Source: Rhodoferax sp.
GTDB taxonomy: Bacteria > Pseudomonadota > Gammaproteobacteria > Burkholderiales > Burkholderiaceae_C
Length of the DNA: 64,000 nt
Assembly: GCA_024236015.1 (NCBI GenBank)
Contig: JACKLK010000003.1
Location: 310,001-374,000, forward strand
Reading direction: 5' to 3'
The notes under the pieces are model-generated. The model worked only from the letters and a program-made list of their open reading frames with translations, searched no databases and was not told the origin of the DNA. A program made the position numbers and the translations under genes. Below, one piece after another: positions 1 through 8,544 of the stretch (the stretch's first letter is position 1; each line of letters opens with the position of its first letter).

Positions 1-467
1 GTGCGCACGGCGTCGATGCGGCGCTGGGTCGTGAACCAGGTGTTGGGCACCATCTCCAGCCCCTGCAATTCGGCAAAACGGTCGGCCGCGACGCCGCCGA
101 GCATGACCACGCGCCCGGAATCGAGCACCGCGCGCGCCAGCTTGACCGGGTTGCGCGTGCGGCGCACGGTGCAGACCGCACCGGCGGCCAGCGTCGCGCC
201 GTCCATGATGGAGGCGTCGAGTTCGTGATCGGCGCCTTCGGTCAGCGCCGCGCCGTGGCCGGCGTTGAAGTGCGGGCTGTCCTCGAGCACGACGACGGTG
301 GCCTGCACCGCGTCCAGCGCCGATCCGCCCAGACGCAGGATGTGCCAGCCGGCGCGCAGTGCGTCGGCCATGTGTTGCCGGCTCTCGGCCCAGTCTTCGG
401 CGCTTTGCAGGTCATGGGCCAGCGCGCCGCAGCCGCCATGCAGTCCTATCGCGATCTCCGCCATCAT
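1..467 (-). CDS. Isoaspartyl peptidase/L-asparaginase, N-terminal part (runs off the left edge)
   Basis: The family (Ntn-hydrolase, plant-type asparaginase, IaaA-like) hydrolyses beta-aspartyl dipeptides and asparagine after self-cleavage at an internal threonine. The visible 155 codons are the start of the alpha subunit: IGLHGGCGA near the N-terminus, NAGHGAALTEG, the ELDASIMDG block and AGAVCTVRRTRNPVKLARAV, all in family order and spacing. The cleavage threonine lies beyond the window. Two ATGs sit in tandem at 467 and 464; both follow a GGAGGT ribosome site, and I took the first. The alternative of a glycosylasparaginase is less likely in a bacterium. Family assignment is firm; substrate preference is not visible. 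Confidence 0.85.
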   Translation of the reverse strand, partial: MMAEIAIGLHGGCGALAHDLQSAEDWAESRQHMADALRAGWHILRLGGSALDAVQATVVVLEDSPHFNAGHGAALTEGADHELDASIMDGATLAAGAVCTVRRTRNPVKLARAVLDSGRVVMLGGVAADRFAELQGLEMVPNTWFTTQRRIDAVR

Positions 468-861
468 GCACCTCCGTCCAGCCTGAAATGAAACGGCCCC
501 ACGCGCCTGCCGCGGGCACCCGCCGCGCGGAGCCGTGCCCATGCGTGAGTGGCCTCACGGAACCGGCACGAACAAGGTCGCCGTGCTCCTGTTGCGGGCA
601 GTGTACGCCGGCCGCATCGGCTTGGACATCGTGTCGACGCGGGGTGTTTGCGCCCCTTGCTTCGCGCCGGAAAAGTGATGTGCTCCCGCGCCCGGACCGC
701 GGGCCGCCGCCACGCACGCATACGCTTTTGCGCGGATACATGCGCGTGAGATGCTGAAAAAAGTATTGCGAGCGGTAACACGATTGCACGATTTGCCCGG
801 CTTGTGCTTCATCTGGTCGGTGGCTGCCACTACAGTCGGGGGCATAGGAGATTTTTGCCAC
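468..861. other. Intergenic region, divergent promoters
   Basis: About 390 bases separate two divergent genes. The only structure I see is a short hairpin at 544-559 (CGTGAG, loop TGGC, CTCACG). No convincing gene, tRNA or insertion sequence remnant is present. Promoters for both flanking genes must lie here but none matches a consensus well enough to call. Confidence 0.4.
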
Positions 862-1317
862 ATGGATTTGACACGCGCCACGACCCGTTTTCTCAGCATC
901 GCCGGCCTGTGCCTGGCGTTCGCCGCCGCCCCCGCCCTGGCCGAGATGGTCAGCATCAAGGGTTCGGTCGTCAACATGCGCTCGGGCCCTGGTACGAACA
1001 CCGAAGTCCTGTGGGAGCTCGAACGCGGCTACCCGCTGCAGGTGCTGCAGCGCAAGGGCAGCTGGCTGCAGGTCAAGGACTTCGAGAACGACACCGGCTG
1101 GGTTGCACGCGCACTCACCAGCAAGACGCCGCACCATATCGTCAAGGCTAGGATCGCCAACATCCGCAGCGGCCCGGGCACCGGCTACCGCATCGTCGGC
1201 AAGGCCGAGCGTTACGACCTGATGCGCACCCGCGGCGCCAAGTCCGGCTGGATCCGGGTCGAAGGGCGCGACGGCATCAAGGGCTGGATGTCCAAGCGGC
1301 TGCTCTGGGGCTGGTAG
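862..1317 (+). CDS. Secreted protein with two bacterial SH3 domains
   Basis: A 151-residue exported protein. Residues 1-27 form a signal peptide ending in AAPALA. Two SH3b domains follow (about 30-85 and 92-150), each with the typical NMRSGPGTNTEV / NIRSGPGTGYRIV motif and a tryptophan-containing end (GWVARAL, GWMSKRLL). SH3b domains commonly bind cell-wall or protein ligands in the periplasm; no catalytic domain is present. The ATG is chosen because AGGAG lies about eight bases upstream; longer upstream reading adds non-signal sequence. The last 41 bases overlap the 3' end of the convergent AtuA-family gene. Precise role unknown. Confidence 0.85.
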   Translation: MDLTRATTRFLSIAGLCLAFAAAPALAEMVSIKGSVVNMRSGPGTNTEVLWELERGYPLQVLQRKGSWLQVKDFENDTGWVARALTSKTPHHIVKARIANIRSGPGTGYRIVGKAERYDLMRTRGAKSGWIRVEGRDGIKGWMSKRLLWGW

Positions 1318-3190
1318 GCACGGCGTCGTCGCGGCGCGCCTGCAGTTCGGGCCGGGTCGACAACCAGGCCTGCGGCACCGGAACCGGCATGCCCAGCAGC
1401 ATCTGGGCCAGCCCCTTGCCCATCGGGTCGGTGCGCAGCGAACTCGGTGCCCCGCCATCGAGCGACTGGTCCAGATGGAAGTTGAGCGCGTGCAGGCCGG
1501 GCACGGCATACCGCTGCACCGACCCTTTCACCAGATGCGCCAGGTAGTCCTTCACGGCCGCCGGCGTCAGCACGTGCGCGAGCAGCGGCAGATAGGACGC
1601 GTCGCGCGCGATCACCGACAGGGTCGAGGTATCGCCCTTGTCGCCGGAACGGCCATGCGCCAGCAGAATCAGCGGCAGCTGCACCTGCGGGCCGGATGCG
1701 TCGAACGGCCGTGCGTCGGGCCGGTCCGCCACCGGCGACGGTGAGCCGGCGGGCGTTGGTTGCGGCGCCGCGGCCGCCGGCAGCGGAACCTCTTCGACCG
1801 CCATGCCCATCACCACGCGCGGAACGGCACACAGGGACTTGGGCACCAGGCAGGTGAACAGGCCGTGCAGCGGCTCCACCGCGGGCCGGCTGTTGAGCGT
1901 CAGCGAGCTGCCGCTGGTCGTGCCGGGCGCAAACGACACGCCGGGCGAGCGCGACTCGCGCGACAACAATTCGAGCGCCTGGGCATTGCGATGCAGCGCC
2001 GCCACGCGCACGATGGCCTCGCGCACCGCGCTCGGGCGCGCGTGCGGGCCGTACCCGTCCTCGGCCCCGATCACGGTCACGGCCAGCTTGTCGAAGTCGC
2101 CCATGCCCTTGGCCAGCAGCATCGCACGCGTGCGCGCCACCAGGGCCTCGCCGGTGCGACGCGCCTTCTCGATGGCGTCGATGCCGAACACCGACAACTG
2201 CGTGATGCAGCGGTAACCCGACAGGAAACTGGCCGTCAGCTTGTGGGTCGGCGGCGGCGCAGCCCCGCGCGCGCCGCGCACGGCCACCCGGTGCGGGCCC
2301 AGCTGCTGCACGGTCACGCCGGAGAAGTCGCACACCACGTCGGGCAACACGTAATGCGCGGGGTCGCCCACTTCGTACAACACCTGTTCGCTCACGCTGG
2401 CCTCGCTGACCAGGCCGCCTGTGCCTTCGGGCTTGCACACGACGATGCCGCCGTCGTCGCTACAGTCGACGTACGGGTATCCGATGTTTTCCCAGTCCGG
2501 CACGTCGCGCCAGTCGGTGAAGATGCCGCCCGTGACCTGGGCCCCGCATTCGAGCAGGTGGCCGGCCAACGAGCCGGCTGCCAGCCGGTCGAGATCGCCC
2601 GGCCCCCAGCCGAACGCGTGGATCAGGATGCCCAGGGTCGTCGCGCTGTCGACGATGCGACCGGTCACGACGATGTCGGCGCCCAGGTCGAGCGCCCGCG
2701 CGATCGGAAACGCGCCCAGGTAGACATTGGCACTCTCGAGCACGTCCGGCATGGCCGCGCCGGTATAGAAGTCGCGCACGCCCTCGCGGCGCAGCGGCTC
2801 GACCAGGCCGACACAGTCGTCGCCATCGATCCAGGCCACCTTCACCGCCAGGCCCTTGGCCGAGGCCAGGCGTTCAACCGCCTGCGCGCAGGCGCGGGGG
2901 TTGAGCCCGCCGGCGTTGGAGACCACCCGAATGCCGCGGCGCACGCAGTCGCCCAGCACCTCCTGCATGGCCACGTCGACGAACTCGGCGGCGTAACCGG
3001 CGTTCGGATCGCGCTTGCGGGTCTGCGCGAAGCTCGACAAGGTCATCTCGGCCAGGTAGTCGAACACCAGGTACTGCATGCCCTCGACCGCAACCAGTTG
3101 CTGCGGGCCGAGCACGCTGTCGCCGACAAAGGCACCCGCGCCGCCGATACGGACCGTCTTGCGGCTCGCGTCATCAGGACGTACTTTCAT
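1277..3190 (-). CDS. Acyclic terpene utilisation AtuA-family protein (DUF1446) with C-terminal AtuA-like domain
   Basis: A 637-residue protein of the AtuA family. The DUF1446 core spans about 12-455 (RIGGAGAFVGDS, NAGGLNPRACAQ, VVTGRIVDSATTLG, ECGAQVTGGIFTDW, YRCITQLSV), followed by a roughly 60-residue proline/alanine-rich linker and the AtuA-like domain from about 500 (LAHGRSGDKGDTSTLSVIAR). AtuA was named from the terpene catabolism cluster of Pseudomonas but its reaction is not established, and family members occur beside many Bug receptors. Here the gene is 11 bases upstream of a Bug receptor on the opposite order of the same strand (the receptor is transcribed first), so an organic-acid or acyl substrate is a reasonable inference. 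The last codons overlap a convergent gene by 41 bases. Confidence 0.85.
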   Translation of the reverse strand: MKVRPDDASRKTVRIGGAGAFVGDSVLGPQQLVAVEGMQYLVFDYLAEMTLSSFAQTRKRDPNAGYAAEFVDVAMQEVLGDCVRRGIRVVSNAGGLNPRACAQAVERLASAKGLAVKVAWIDGDDCVGLVEPLRREGVRDFYTGAAMPDVLESANVYLGAFPIARALDLGADIVVTGRIVDSATTLGILIHAFGWGPGDLDRLAAGSLAGHLLECGAQVTGGIFTDWRDVPDWENIGYPYVDCSDDGGIVVCKPEGTGGLVSEASVSEQVLYEVGDPAHYVLPDVVCDFSGVTVQQLGPHRVAVRGARGAAPPPTHKLTASFLSGYRCITQLSVFGIDAIEKARRTGEALVARTRAMLLAKGMGDFDKLAVTVIGAEDGYGPHARPSAVREAIVRVAALHRNAQALELLSRESRSPGVSFAPGTTSGSSLTLNSRPAVEPLHGLFTCLVPKSLCAVPRVVMGMAVEEVPLPAAAAPQPTPAGSPSPVADRPDARPFDASGPQVQLPLILLAHGRSGDKGDTSTLSVIARDASYLPLLAHVLTPAAVKDYLAHLVKGSVQRYAVPGLHALNFHLDQSLDGGAPSSLRTDPMGKGLAQMLLGMPVPVPQAWLSTRPELQARRDDAVPTSPRAAAWTSSP

Positions 3191-3201
3191 GACGCCGCCC
3201 T

Positions 3202-4191
3202 TCAGTCCAGCGTGATCTGCAACTCGCGGATCACCTCGCGGTTCACCGCGACCTCGTGTTCGATGAACGCGGCCAGCTCCTCGGGCGTGCTGCCGACCGT
3301 CTCGGTATTGATGGCTTCCAGCTTGCGCTGCAGTTCCGGGTTGCGCAACACGGCGGCCAGTTCGGTCGAGAGTTTCTGGATCACGGCCTTGGGCGTGCCG
3401 GCGGGTGCCAGCAGGCCGGCCCAGGCATTGGCGACGAGTTTAGGGTATCCCGACTCCACGATGCTGGGCACGTCCTTGAGCTGCGGCGAGCGGTTGGCGC
3501 CGGTCACGGCAAGCGCGTTGAGCTTGCCCTGGCGGATGTGGGGACCCATGGCGGACACGGCATCGAACATGAAGCTGATCCGCCCGCTGAGCAGGTCGTT
3601 CATCGCGTCGCTGCTGCCCTTGTACGGCACATGCTGGGCCGACTTCATGCCGGTTCCGCGCACGAAGCGCTCGCCCAGCAGGTGGGCCGCGGAACCCACG
3701 CCACTGCTGGCAAAGGTCACCGTGGCTCCCGGCTGGTTGCCCTTGCGGATCAGGTCCTCGACGGTGCGCACCTGCGGGTCGCTGCTCACGAGCACCAGCG
3801 AGGTCCGCGTCAGCAACGAAACCGGAACCAGATCCGTCGGCGCGTAGGGCAGCGACTTGTACAGCGACTGGTTGTTGGCATAGGCACCGATCGTCACCAG
3901 CAGGGTGTAACCGTCGGGGGCGGCCTTCGCGACCAGATCGGTTCCGAGGATGCTGTTGGCGCCCGGCTTGTTCTCGACGACCACCGGCTGCCCGAGCCGG
4001 GTTGCGAGGTCGCGCATCACGCTGCGCGTGATGGCGTCGGTGTTGCCGCCGGCCGAATACGGCACCACCACCTTGATCGTGCGCGCCGGGTAGTCGGCCT
4101 GGGCCATGGCCGCCGCGCCGGCCGAGGCCAGGCACACGGCGCCGGCCACCTGCATCAGCTTCCTACGATTCCATTGGGTAATCTTCAGCAT
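3202..4191 (-). CDS. Tripartite tricarboxylate transporter (Bug family) substrate-binding protein
   Basis: A 329-residue periplasmic binding protein. A signal peptide (residues 1-28, WNRRKLMQVAGAV, cleavage after AMAQA) is followed by the Bug hallmarks: YPARTIKVVVPYSAGGNTD, VVVENKPGANSILGTD, PDGYTLL, and HVPYKGSSDAMNDLLSGRISFMFD. Bug proteins bind carboxylates and related acids for TctAB-type transporters; no TctA or TctB gene is in this window, so it is an orphan receptor that must share a permease or act in sensing. The ATG at 4191 has AGGAGA just upstream. It is transcribed divergently from a LysR regulator and ahead of the AtuA-family gene, so LysR control of this pair is likely. Confidence 0.9.
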   Translation of the reverse strand: MLKITQWNRRKLMQVAGAVCLASAGAAAMAQADYPARTIKVVVPYSAGGNTDAITRSVMRDLATRLGQPVVVENKPGANSILGTDLVAKAAPDGYTLLVTIGAYANNQSLYKSLPYAPTDLVPVSLLTRTSLVLVSSDPQVRTVEDLIRKGNQPGATVTFASSGVGSAAHLLGERFVRGTGMKSAQHVPYKGSSDAMNDLLSGRISFMFDAVSAMGPHIRQGKLNALAVTGANRSPQLKDVPSIVESGYPKLVANAWAGLLAPAGTPKAVIQKLSTELAAVLRNPELQRKLEAINTETVGSTPEELAAFIEHEVAVNREVIRELQITLD

Positions 4192-4358
4192 ATGTCTCCT
4201 TCGGTTTCCAGTTGCCGGATCGCGCCCGGGTGCGGCGCAACACAAGTCCGTGCGGCACCATCGGGAGTCATTATGGGAAGCCGCCCGCCCGGTGCACAGC
4301 CCTGCTTCGGACTAATTCGATAACATTCAGGAATCACTTCATTTCAAGGGCGCCGAGC

Positions 4359-5285
4359 ATGATGCAACTCAAGGACCTGCAGGCATTCCAGACCATCGCC
4401 GAGATGGGCAACCTGCACCACGCCGCCCATGCGCTGGGGGTCACGCAACCCGCGCTGACCAAGACGGTCCAGCGCCTGGAGACCGCACTGGGCGTGCGCC
4501 TGCTCGAACGGACCGCACGCGGCGTCGCGTTGACCTCGATCGGCCGTACGCTGGTGGCGCGCAGCCGCACGCTGGGGCAGATGGTCGACGACATCCAGAC
4601 CGAGATCCACGACCTGAAGATCGGCCAGACCGGCGAACTGCGCATCGGCGCGGTGCCGGCGCTGATCGACTCGGTGGTGTCGCCCGCCTTGTCCCATTTC
4701 CTGGGTCGCGAGGATGTCGCGCGGTTCCAGGTCCACATCAAGCTCAGCGGTGCCTTGTTGCGCGACCTCGGCAACGGACACCTCGACCTGGCCGTCGCCG
4801 CCGTGCAGGACCGCATCGCCCCGGAACTGAACTACACGGTGCTGGGCGAACAACGCTCCTTCATCGTGGCGCGGCGCGACCACCCGCTGCTGCGCCAGCC
4901 GTTCGCGCTGGCCGACCTGGCGCGCCAGCGCTGGTTGCTGCCACCGGCCGACATCGCCCTGCGCTCATGGATCGACAGCCTCTTCACCGAACACCTCACC
5001 GCAGTACCCGACGTGTTCGTCGAGGCCGACACGTCGCCGGTGGTGTTCGCTTCCATCGTGGCGCGCACCGACCTGCTGACCGTATTGACGACCGACTCGC
5101 TGCATTCGCCGCTGGCCGAGGGCCTGGCCGTATTGCCGCCGCCGGCACACCAGTGGAGCATTCCGATCGGCCTGTTCTGGCGTCGCAACGCCTATTTCTC
5201 GAGCCTGATGAAACATTGCCGGCAGCAACTGGCGAAGGCATTCGCACAACGACCGCACCAGGAACCGTCACAGGCGACGTCGTGA
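4359..5285 (+). CDS. LysR-family transcriptional regulator
   Basis: A 308-residue regulator with the LysR winged helix-turn-helix at about 4-63 (LKDLQAFQTIAEMGNLHHAA, VTQPALTKTVQRLETALGVRLLER) and a periplasmic-binding-like effector domain after about residue 90 (GELRIGAVPALIDSVVSP, DLAVAAVQDR). Two ATGs in tandem (4359 and 4362) could both serve. The gene is divergent from the Bug receptor across 167 bases, the usual LysR arrangement for control of the neighbour and itself. The effector is presumably the substrate handled by the Bug/AtuA pair, which is inference. Confidence 0.9.
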   Translation: MMQLKDLQAFQTIAEMGNLHHAAHALGVTQPALTKTVQRLETALGVRLLERTARGVALTSIGRTLVARSRTLGQMVDDIQTEIHDLKIGQTGELRIGAVPALIDSVVSPALSHFLGREDVARFQVHIKLSGALLRDLGNGHLDLAVAAVQDRIAPELNYTVLGEQRSFIVARRDHPLLRQPFALADLARQRWLLPPADIALRSWIDSLFTEHLTAVPDVFVEADTSPVVFASIVARTDLLTVLTTDSLHSPLAEGLAVLPPPAHQWSIPIGLFWRRNAYFSSLMKHCRQQLAKAFAQRPHQEPSQATS

Positions 5286-5418
5286 CGGCCCCAGGGCCGG
5301 CGCCAATGGCATGCGGCCTCCCAAGACGTTGATCGGTATCTTCAGCAGGCCACGCCAGCGAACCGCGGTTCGGGCGGGCGCCCGGCCGGGAGTAGGCCAC
5401 GGTCGGGGCGCGATGGCT

Positions 5419-6087
5419 TCAGGCCGCGTCCAGGGCCGCCAGCAAGTCCTGGCTGGCGCCGCGGCAATGCTCGCGCGCCAACTGCCCGGCTCGCGCCACG
5501 TCGTGGCTGGCGATGGCGTTGTAGATCGCCTGGTGCTGGTCGATCACCTCGTCGATGCGGCGGGGTCCGTAGCCGAATCGCAGCCGCAACGCCTCGATCA
5601 GCAGGCGCCCGTCCGCCAGCATGCGCACCGCCAGCGGGTTGTCGGCGACCTCGTTGATGGTGTCGTGGAACCTGCGGTTGGCCTGCAGCAGGCCCGCGGT
5701 GTCGGCGTGGGGCGTCGCTTCGTATTCGGCGATGGCCGAGGCCAGTCGGGCCACGCCGGCCGCATCGATGCGCTCGGCGCAGCGCTCCACCAGCAGCCCT
5801 TCGATGGCCTCGCGCACGTCGTACAGGTTGCGCACGAACGGTGCATCGACGCCCTTGATGACCGCACCGCGGTGCGGCAGGACTTCCAGCACCCCTTCGC
5901 CCTCAAGTTCCCCCAGTGCCTGCCGTATCGGCATGTGGCTCACCGCACACATCGCGGCGAGTTCGTCGATCTTCAGGCGCTGGCCCGGCAGCAGTTCGCC
6001 ATGCAGGATCCGACGCCGCAGCTCGGCGGCGACACGTTGCGATACCGTCGCCGAGAAATGACTTGCGTGTGGGTCACTGGGGGACAA
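5419..6087 (-). CDS. GntR-family regulator, FCD subfamily
   Basis: A regulator of about 222 residues: GntR winged helix (SQRVAAELRRRILHGELLPGQRLK, ELAAMCAVSHMPIRQAL, GEGVLEVLPHRGAVI) and an all-helical FCD ligand domain (YDVREAIEGLLVERC, NRRFHDTINEVADN, DQHQAIYNAIASHD) with the aspartate/histidine positions that usually hold a metal and a carboxylate effector. No ATG lies near the domain start. The TTG at 6087 overlaps the stop of the upstream receptor by 14 bases, has AAGGA about eight bases upstream, and gives a normal length; an ATG at 6168 would add 27 residues inside the receptor gene. As last gene of the enolase/Bug operon it probably autoregulates through the palindrome at 8367-8396. 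Confidence 0.82.
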   Translation of the reverse strand: MSPSDPHASHFSATVSQRVAAELRRRILHGELLPGQRLKIDELAAMCAVSHMPIRQALGELEGEGVLEVLPHRGAVIKGVDAPFVRNLYDVREAIEGLLVERCAERIDAAGVARLASAIAEYEATPHADTAGLLQANRRFHDTINEVADNPLAVRMLADGRLLIEALRLRFGYGPRRIDEVIDQHQAIYNAIASHDVARAGQLAREHCRGASQDLLAALDAA

Positions 6088-7057
6088 TGCCGGCGTCCTT
6101 GATGAGTTTCTGATACCGGACTGTATCGGAACGCAGCAAGGCATCGAACTGCTCCGGCGTGCTGGCAACCACGTCGGCGCCGAGTTGCGTCAGCCGTTCG
6201 CGCACGTCGGGCTCGTTCAATGCGGCGACGATGTCGGCATTGAGCTTCTGGATGACCGGCCGCGGCACCTTGGCCGGGGCGATGATGCCGCCCCACGATG
6301 CCATCGCGTAACCCTTGACACCGGCCTCCTGCAGGGTCGGCACGTCCGGCAACAGACTGGCGCGGGTCGCGCCCGAGACGCCCAGCAGCTTGAGCTTGCC
6401 GGCCTTGACGTGGGGTGCCACCGCGGCCACCGCGTCGAACATCACCGAGACCTGGCCCGACAACAGGTCGGGGTGCGCACTCGAGCTGCCCTTGTACGGG
6501 ATCTGCGTCATCTGCGTGCCGGTCAGCTGCATGAAGACCTCGGCGAACAGATGCGGGTTGCCGCCCGGCCCGGTGGTCGCGTAGTCGATCTTGCCCGGTT
6601 GCTGCTTGAGCAGCGCCACCAGTTCCTGCACGTTGTTCACGCCCAGCTTGGGGTTGACGACCAGGCCCAGCTGCACGGTGGCGGTCTGCGTCACCGGCTG
6701 CAGGTCGTTCAAGGTGTCGAACGGCACGTTCTTGTACGAGAACGGATTGCCGACATGCGAGCTGGCGACCAGGCCGATGGTGTAGCCATCTGGCGCCGCC
6801 TTGGCGATTTCCGCGGTTCCGATGATGCCGTTGGCGCCGGCCTTGTTCTCGACGATGACGCCCTGGCCCCATTTTTTCGACAGCTTGTCGGCCACCAGGC
6901 GCGCAGTGATGTCGGACGCCCCACCCACGGGGTAAGGAACGATCAGCCGCACGGGCCGGCTCGGATAGTCTTGGGCCTGCGCCTGCAGCGGCAGGGCGAT
7001 AGCCAGGCAGGCTGCCACGGCGGCTGCGTGAAAGCGGCGGATGGTTGAAATACGCAC
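6074..7057 (-). CDS. Tripartite tricarboxylate transporter (Bug family) substrate-binding protein
   Basis: A 327-residue secreted receptor: signal peptide ending in LQAQAQ, then DYPSRPVRLIVPYPVGGASDITAR, VIVENKAGANGIIGTAEIAK, PDGYTIGLV, IPYKGSSSAHPDLLSGQVSVMFD, all standard Bug signatures. The GTG start at 7057 is preceded by GAGGAG; in-frame ATGs further upstream would destroy the signal peptide. It follows the enolase-superfamily gene by 50 bases and overlaps the GntR gene, so the three form an operon for uptake, conversion and regulation of one acid. No membrane partners of the transporter are near. Confidence 0.9.
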   Translation of the reverse strand: MRISTIRRFHAAAVAACLAIALPLQAQAQDYPSRPVRLIVPYPVGGASDITARLVADKLSKKWGQGVIVENKAGANGIIGTAEIAKAAPDGYTIGLVASSHVGNPFSYKNVPFDTLNDLQPVTQTATVQLGLVVNPKLGVNNVQELVALLKQQPGKIDYATTGPGGNPHLFAEVFMQLTGTQMTQIPYKGSSSAHPDLLSGQVSVMFDAVAAVAPHVKAGKLKLLGVSGATRASLLPDVPTLQEAGVKGYAMASWGGIIAPAKVPRPVIQKLNADIVAALNEPDVRERLTQLGADVVASTPEQFDALLRSDTVRYQKLIKDAGIVPQ

Positions 7058-7107
7058 GGAGTCTCTCCTCTCGGGTTGTCGGCTGCAGTGTGCAGCCAGG
7101 TTGCAGA

Positions 7108-8295
7108 TCAGTAGGCCGGCTTGACCGGAAACCAGCCCGGGCGGGCCGGGTCCAGGTAGGCGCCGGTGATGGAATCGACCGCGTATCGGGCCAATGCGTC
7201 GCGATCGACCTCGACGCCCAGACCTGGCCCGGTCGGAACCGGAATCTGGCCGTCGGCGATGCGAAAGCCGCGGGTGACGATGTCGCCACCGAGGTAGTCG
7301 AGTTCGTTGTCGATGGCCAGCGTCATGTTGGGGATGGCTGCAGCCAGGTGCAGGTAGGCCGCCTGCGACAGGCCCAGTTCGCCGCCGCTGTGCAGCGTGA
7401 CCGGCAGCCCGACCGACTCCGCGACCGCCGCACCCTTGATGCATTGCCACAGGCCACCGGCCTCGTGCGGATCGAGCAGAATCACGTCGGCGGCCCCGGC
7501 GCGCACGATGTTGCCGATGTCATTCAAGGTATACGCGCTTTCGTCCAGCGCGATCGGAATCGACGTCGACGCGCGCAGCCTGACGTGGCCCTCCAGGTCA
7601 TCGTGTTCGAGCGGCTGCTCGACGTAGGCTGGGTCGAACGGGACGAGACGCGCGCACAGGCGCTTGGCGGTGCCCGGTGTCCATGCGCCGTTGACATCCA
7701 GCCGCAACAGCGGCTCCGGTCCGATCGCCTCGCGCACGGCGCGGGTCAACGCGATGTCGGCCTGTTCCCCGTAGCCGATCTTGAGCTTGAAGGTACGGAA
7801 ACCCCGTGCCTGGTACTCGCGGGCGTCAGCGGCAACCCGGGCCGGATCGCTGGAGAACAGATAGGCGGAAATATCGATGCGCGTGCGCCATGTGCCGCCC
7901 CACAGCCGGTGCAGCGGCTGCCCGCATACCTTGGCGAAGGCATCCCACATGGCCATCTCGACCGCGCAGGTGGCCATGACGGCGGCGCGCTTGTGGTGGT
8001 AATAACCGCTGCCCAGCACATGGCGGTACAGCGACTCGGCCTGGTCGACCTGCTTGCCCATCGCCACCGGCATCACGATGCGGTCGAGCACCGCCGGGAT
8101 CGCATCGAGCAGGCAGATGCTCTCGCCCCAGCCGGTGACGCCGCCCGCCGTCGTCAGTTCGACGATGACCCGTGTCACGCCGGTCCGTGCGCCCGAGCCC
8201 CACACCATGGGTTTGTTCACCGGGACCCGGACGAGCCAGCGGCGGATGTCGATGATCGTCAGGTCGGATGGGGAAGGCGCGGGCGTGGATGTCAT
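7108..8295 (-). CDS. Mandelate racemase / muconate lactonizing enzyme family protein
   Basis: A 395-residue member of the enolase superfamily, acting by proton abstraction alpha to a carboxylate. The capping domain is at about 12-135 and the barrel at about 140-370. The catalytic set is complete: K170-x-K172 (FKLKIGYG), metal ligands D200 (LDVNGAW), E226 (VEQPLEHDD) and D251/E252 (ALDESAY), and H302 (TLHSGGELG). Having both a KxK lysine and a histidine allows racemisation, cycloisomerisation or sugar-acid dehydration. The first gene of an operon with a Bug receptor and a GntR-FCD regulator, it probably works on an imported hydroxy- or sugar acid; the exact substrate is not visible. Confidence 0.88.
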   Translation of the reverse strand: MTSTPAPSPSDLTIIDIRRWLVRVPVNKPMVWGSGARTGVTRVIVELTTAGGVTGWGESICLLDAIPAVLDRIVMPVAMGKQVDQAESLYRHVLGSGYYHHKRAAVMATCAVEMAMWDAFAKVCGQPLHRLWGGTWRTRIDISAYLFSSDPARVAADAREYQARGFRTFKLKIGYGEQADIALTRAVREAIGPEPLLRLDVNGAWTPGTAKRLCARLVPFDPAYVEQPLEHDDLEGHVRLRASTSIPIALDESAYTLNDIGNIVRAGAADVILLDPHEAGGLWQCIKGAAVAESVGLPVTLHSGGELGLSQAAYLHLAAAIPNMTLAIDNELDYLGGDIVTRGFRIADGQIPVPTGPGLGVEVDRDALARYAVDSITGAYLDPARPGWFPVKPAY

Positions 8296-8363
8296 GGTGG
8301 CTGTGCCGGGTTGAGCGTGGTTTCAGGAGAGATGCCGGAGCAACCCGGCAGCGATTGCGGCGT

Positions 8364-8396
8364 ATGATATTTGTTTTTTGATCAAAAAACAAATAT
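8364..8396 (-). promoter_or_regulatory. 30-bp perfect palindromic operator overlapping a promoter for the enolase/Bug/GntR operon
   Basis: Bases 8367-8396 form a perfect 30-bp palindrome centred on GATC, with the core TTTTTTGATCAAAAAA, an extremely AT-rich island in GC-rich DNA. Read on the minus strand, TTGTTT (8392-8387) and TATCAT (8369-8364) are separated by 17 bases and make a good sigma-70 promoter inside the palindrome, about 70 bases before the enolase gene. The most economical reading is that the GntR-FCD regulator encoded at the operon's end binds here and blocks the promoter. It could also affect the MFS gene starting at 8545. Confidence 0.75.
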
Positions 8397-8544
8397 TTCT
8401 TAAAAAAGGGATGCACGCGCTCACCGACGCGTCGGCGAGCCCGCCGGATCCGTTCCCGGCCGCCACCGCGCGGGCGCGCGACAATAGCCCCGGCGCCCGG
8501 CCGGCCTCGATGGCCTTGCGGCAGGCGCCCACCACCCTATTTGC

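Noticed and set aside
1760..3847. Long plus-strand frame opposite the AtuA and Bug genes
   Set aside because: No recognisable domain; the minus-strand genes carry all family signatures.
4315..4334. ATTC-N12-GAAT dyad before the LysR gene as a LysR box
   Set aside because: Spacing does not give the T-N11-A pattern and the arms are only four bases; too weak to call.
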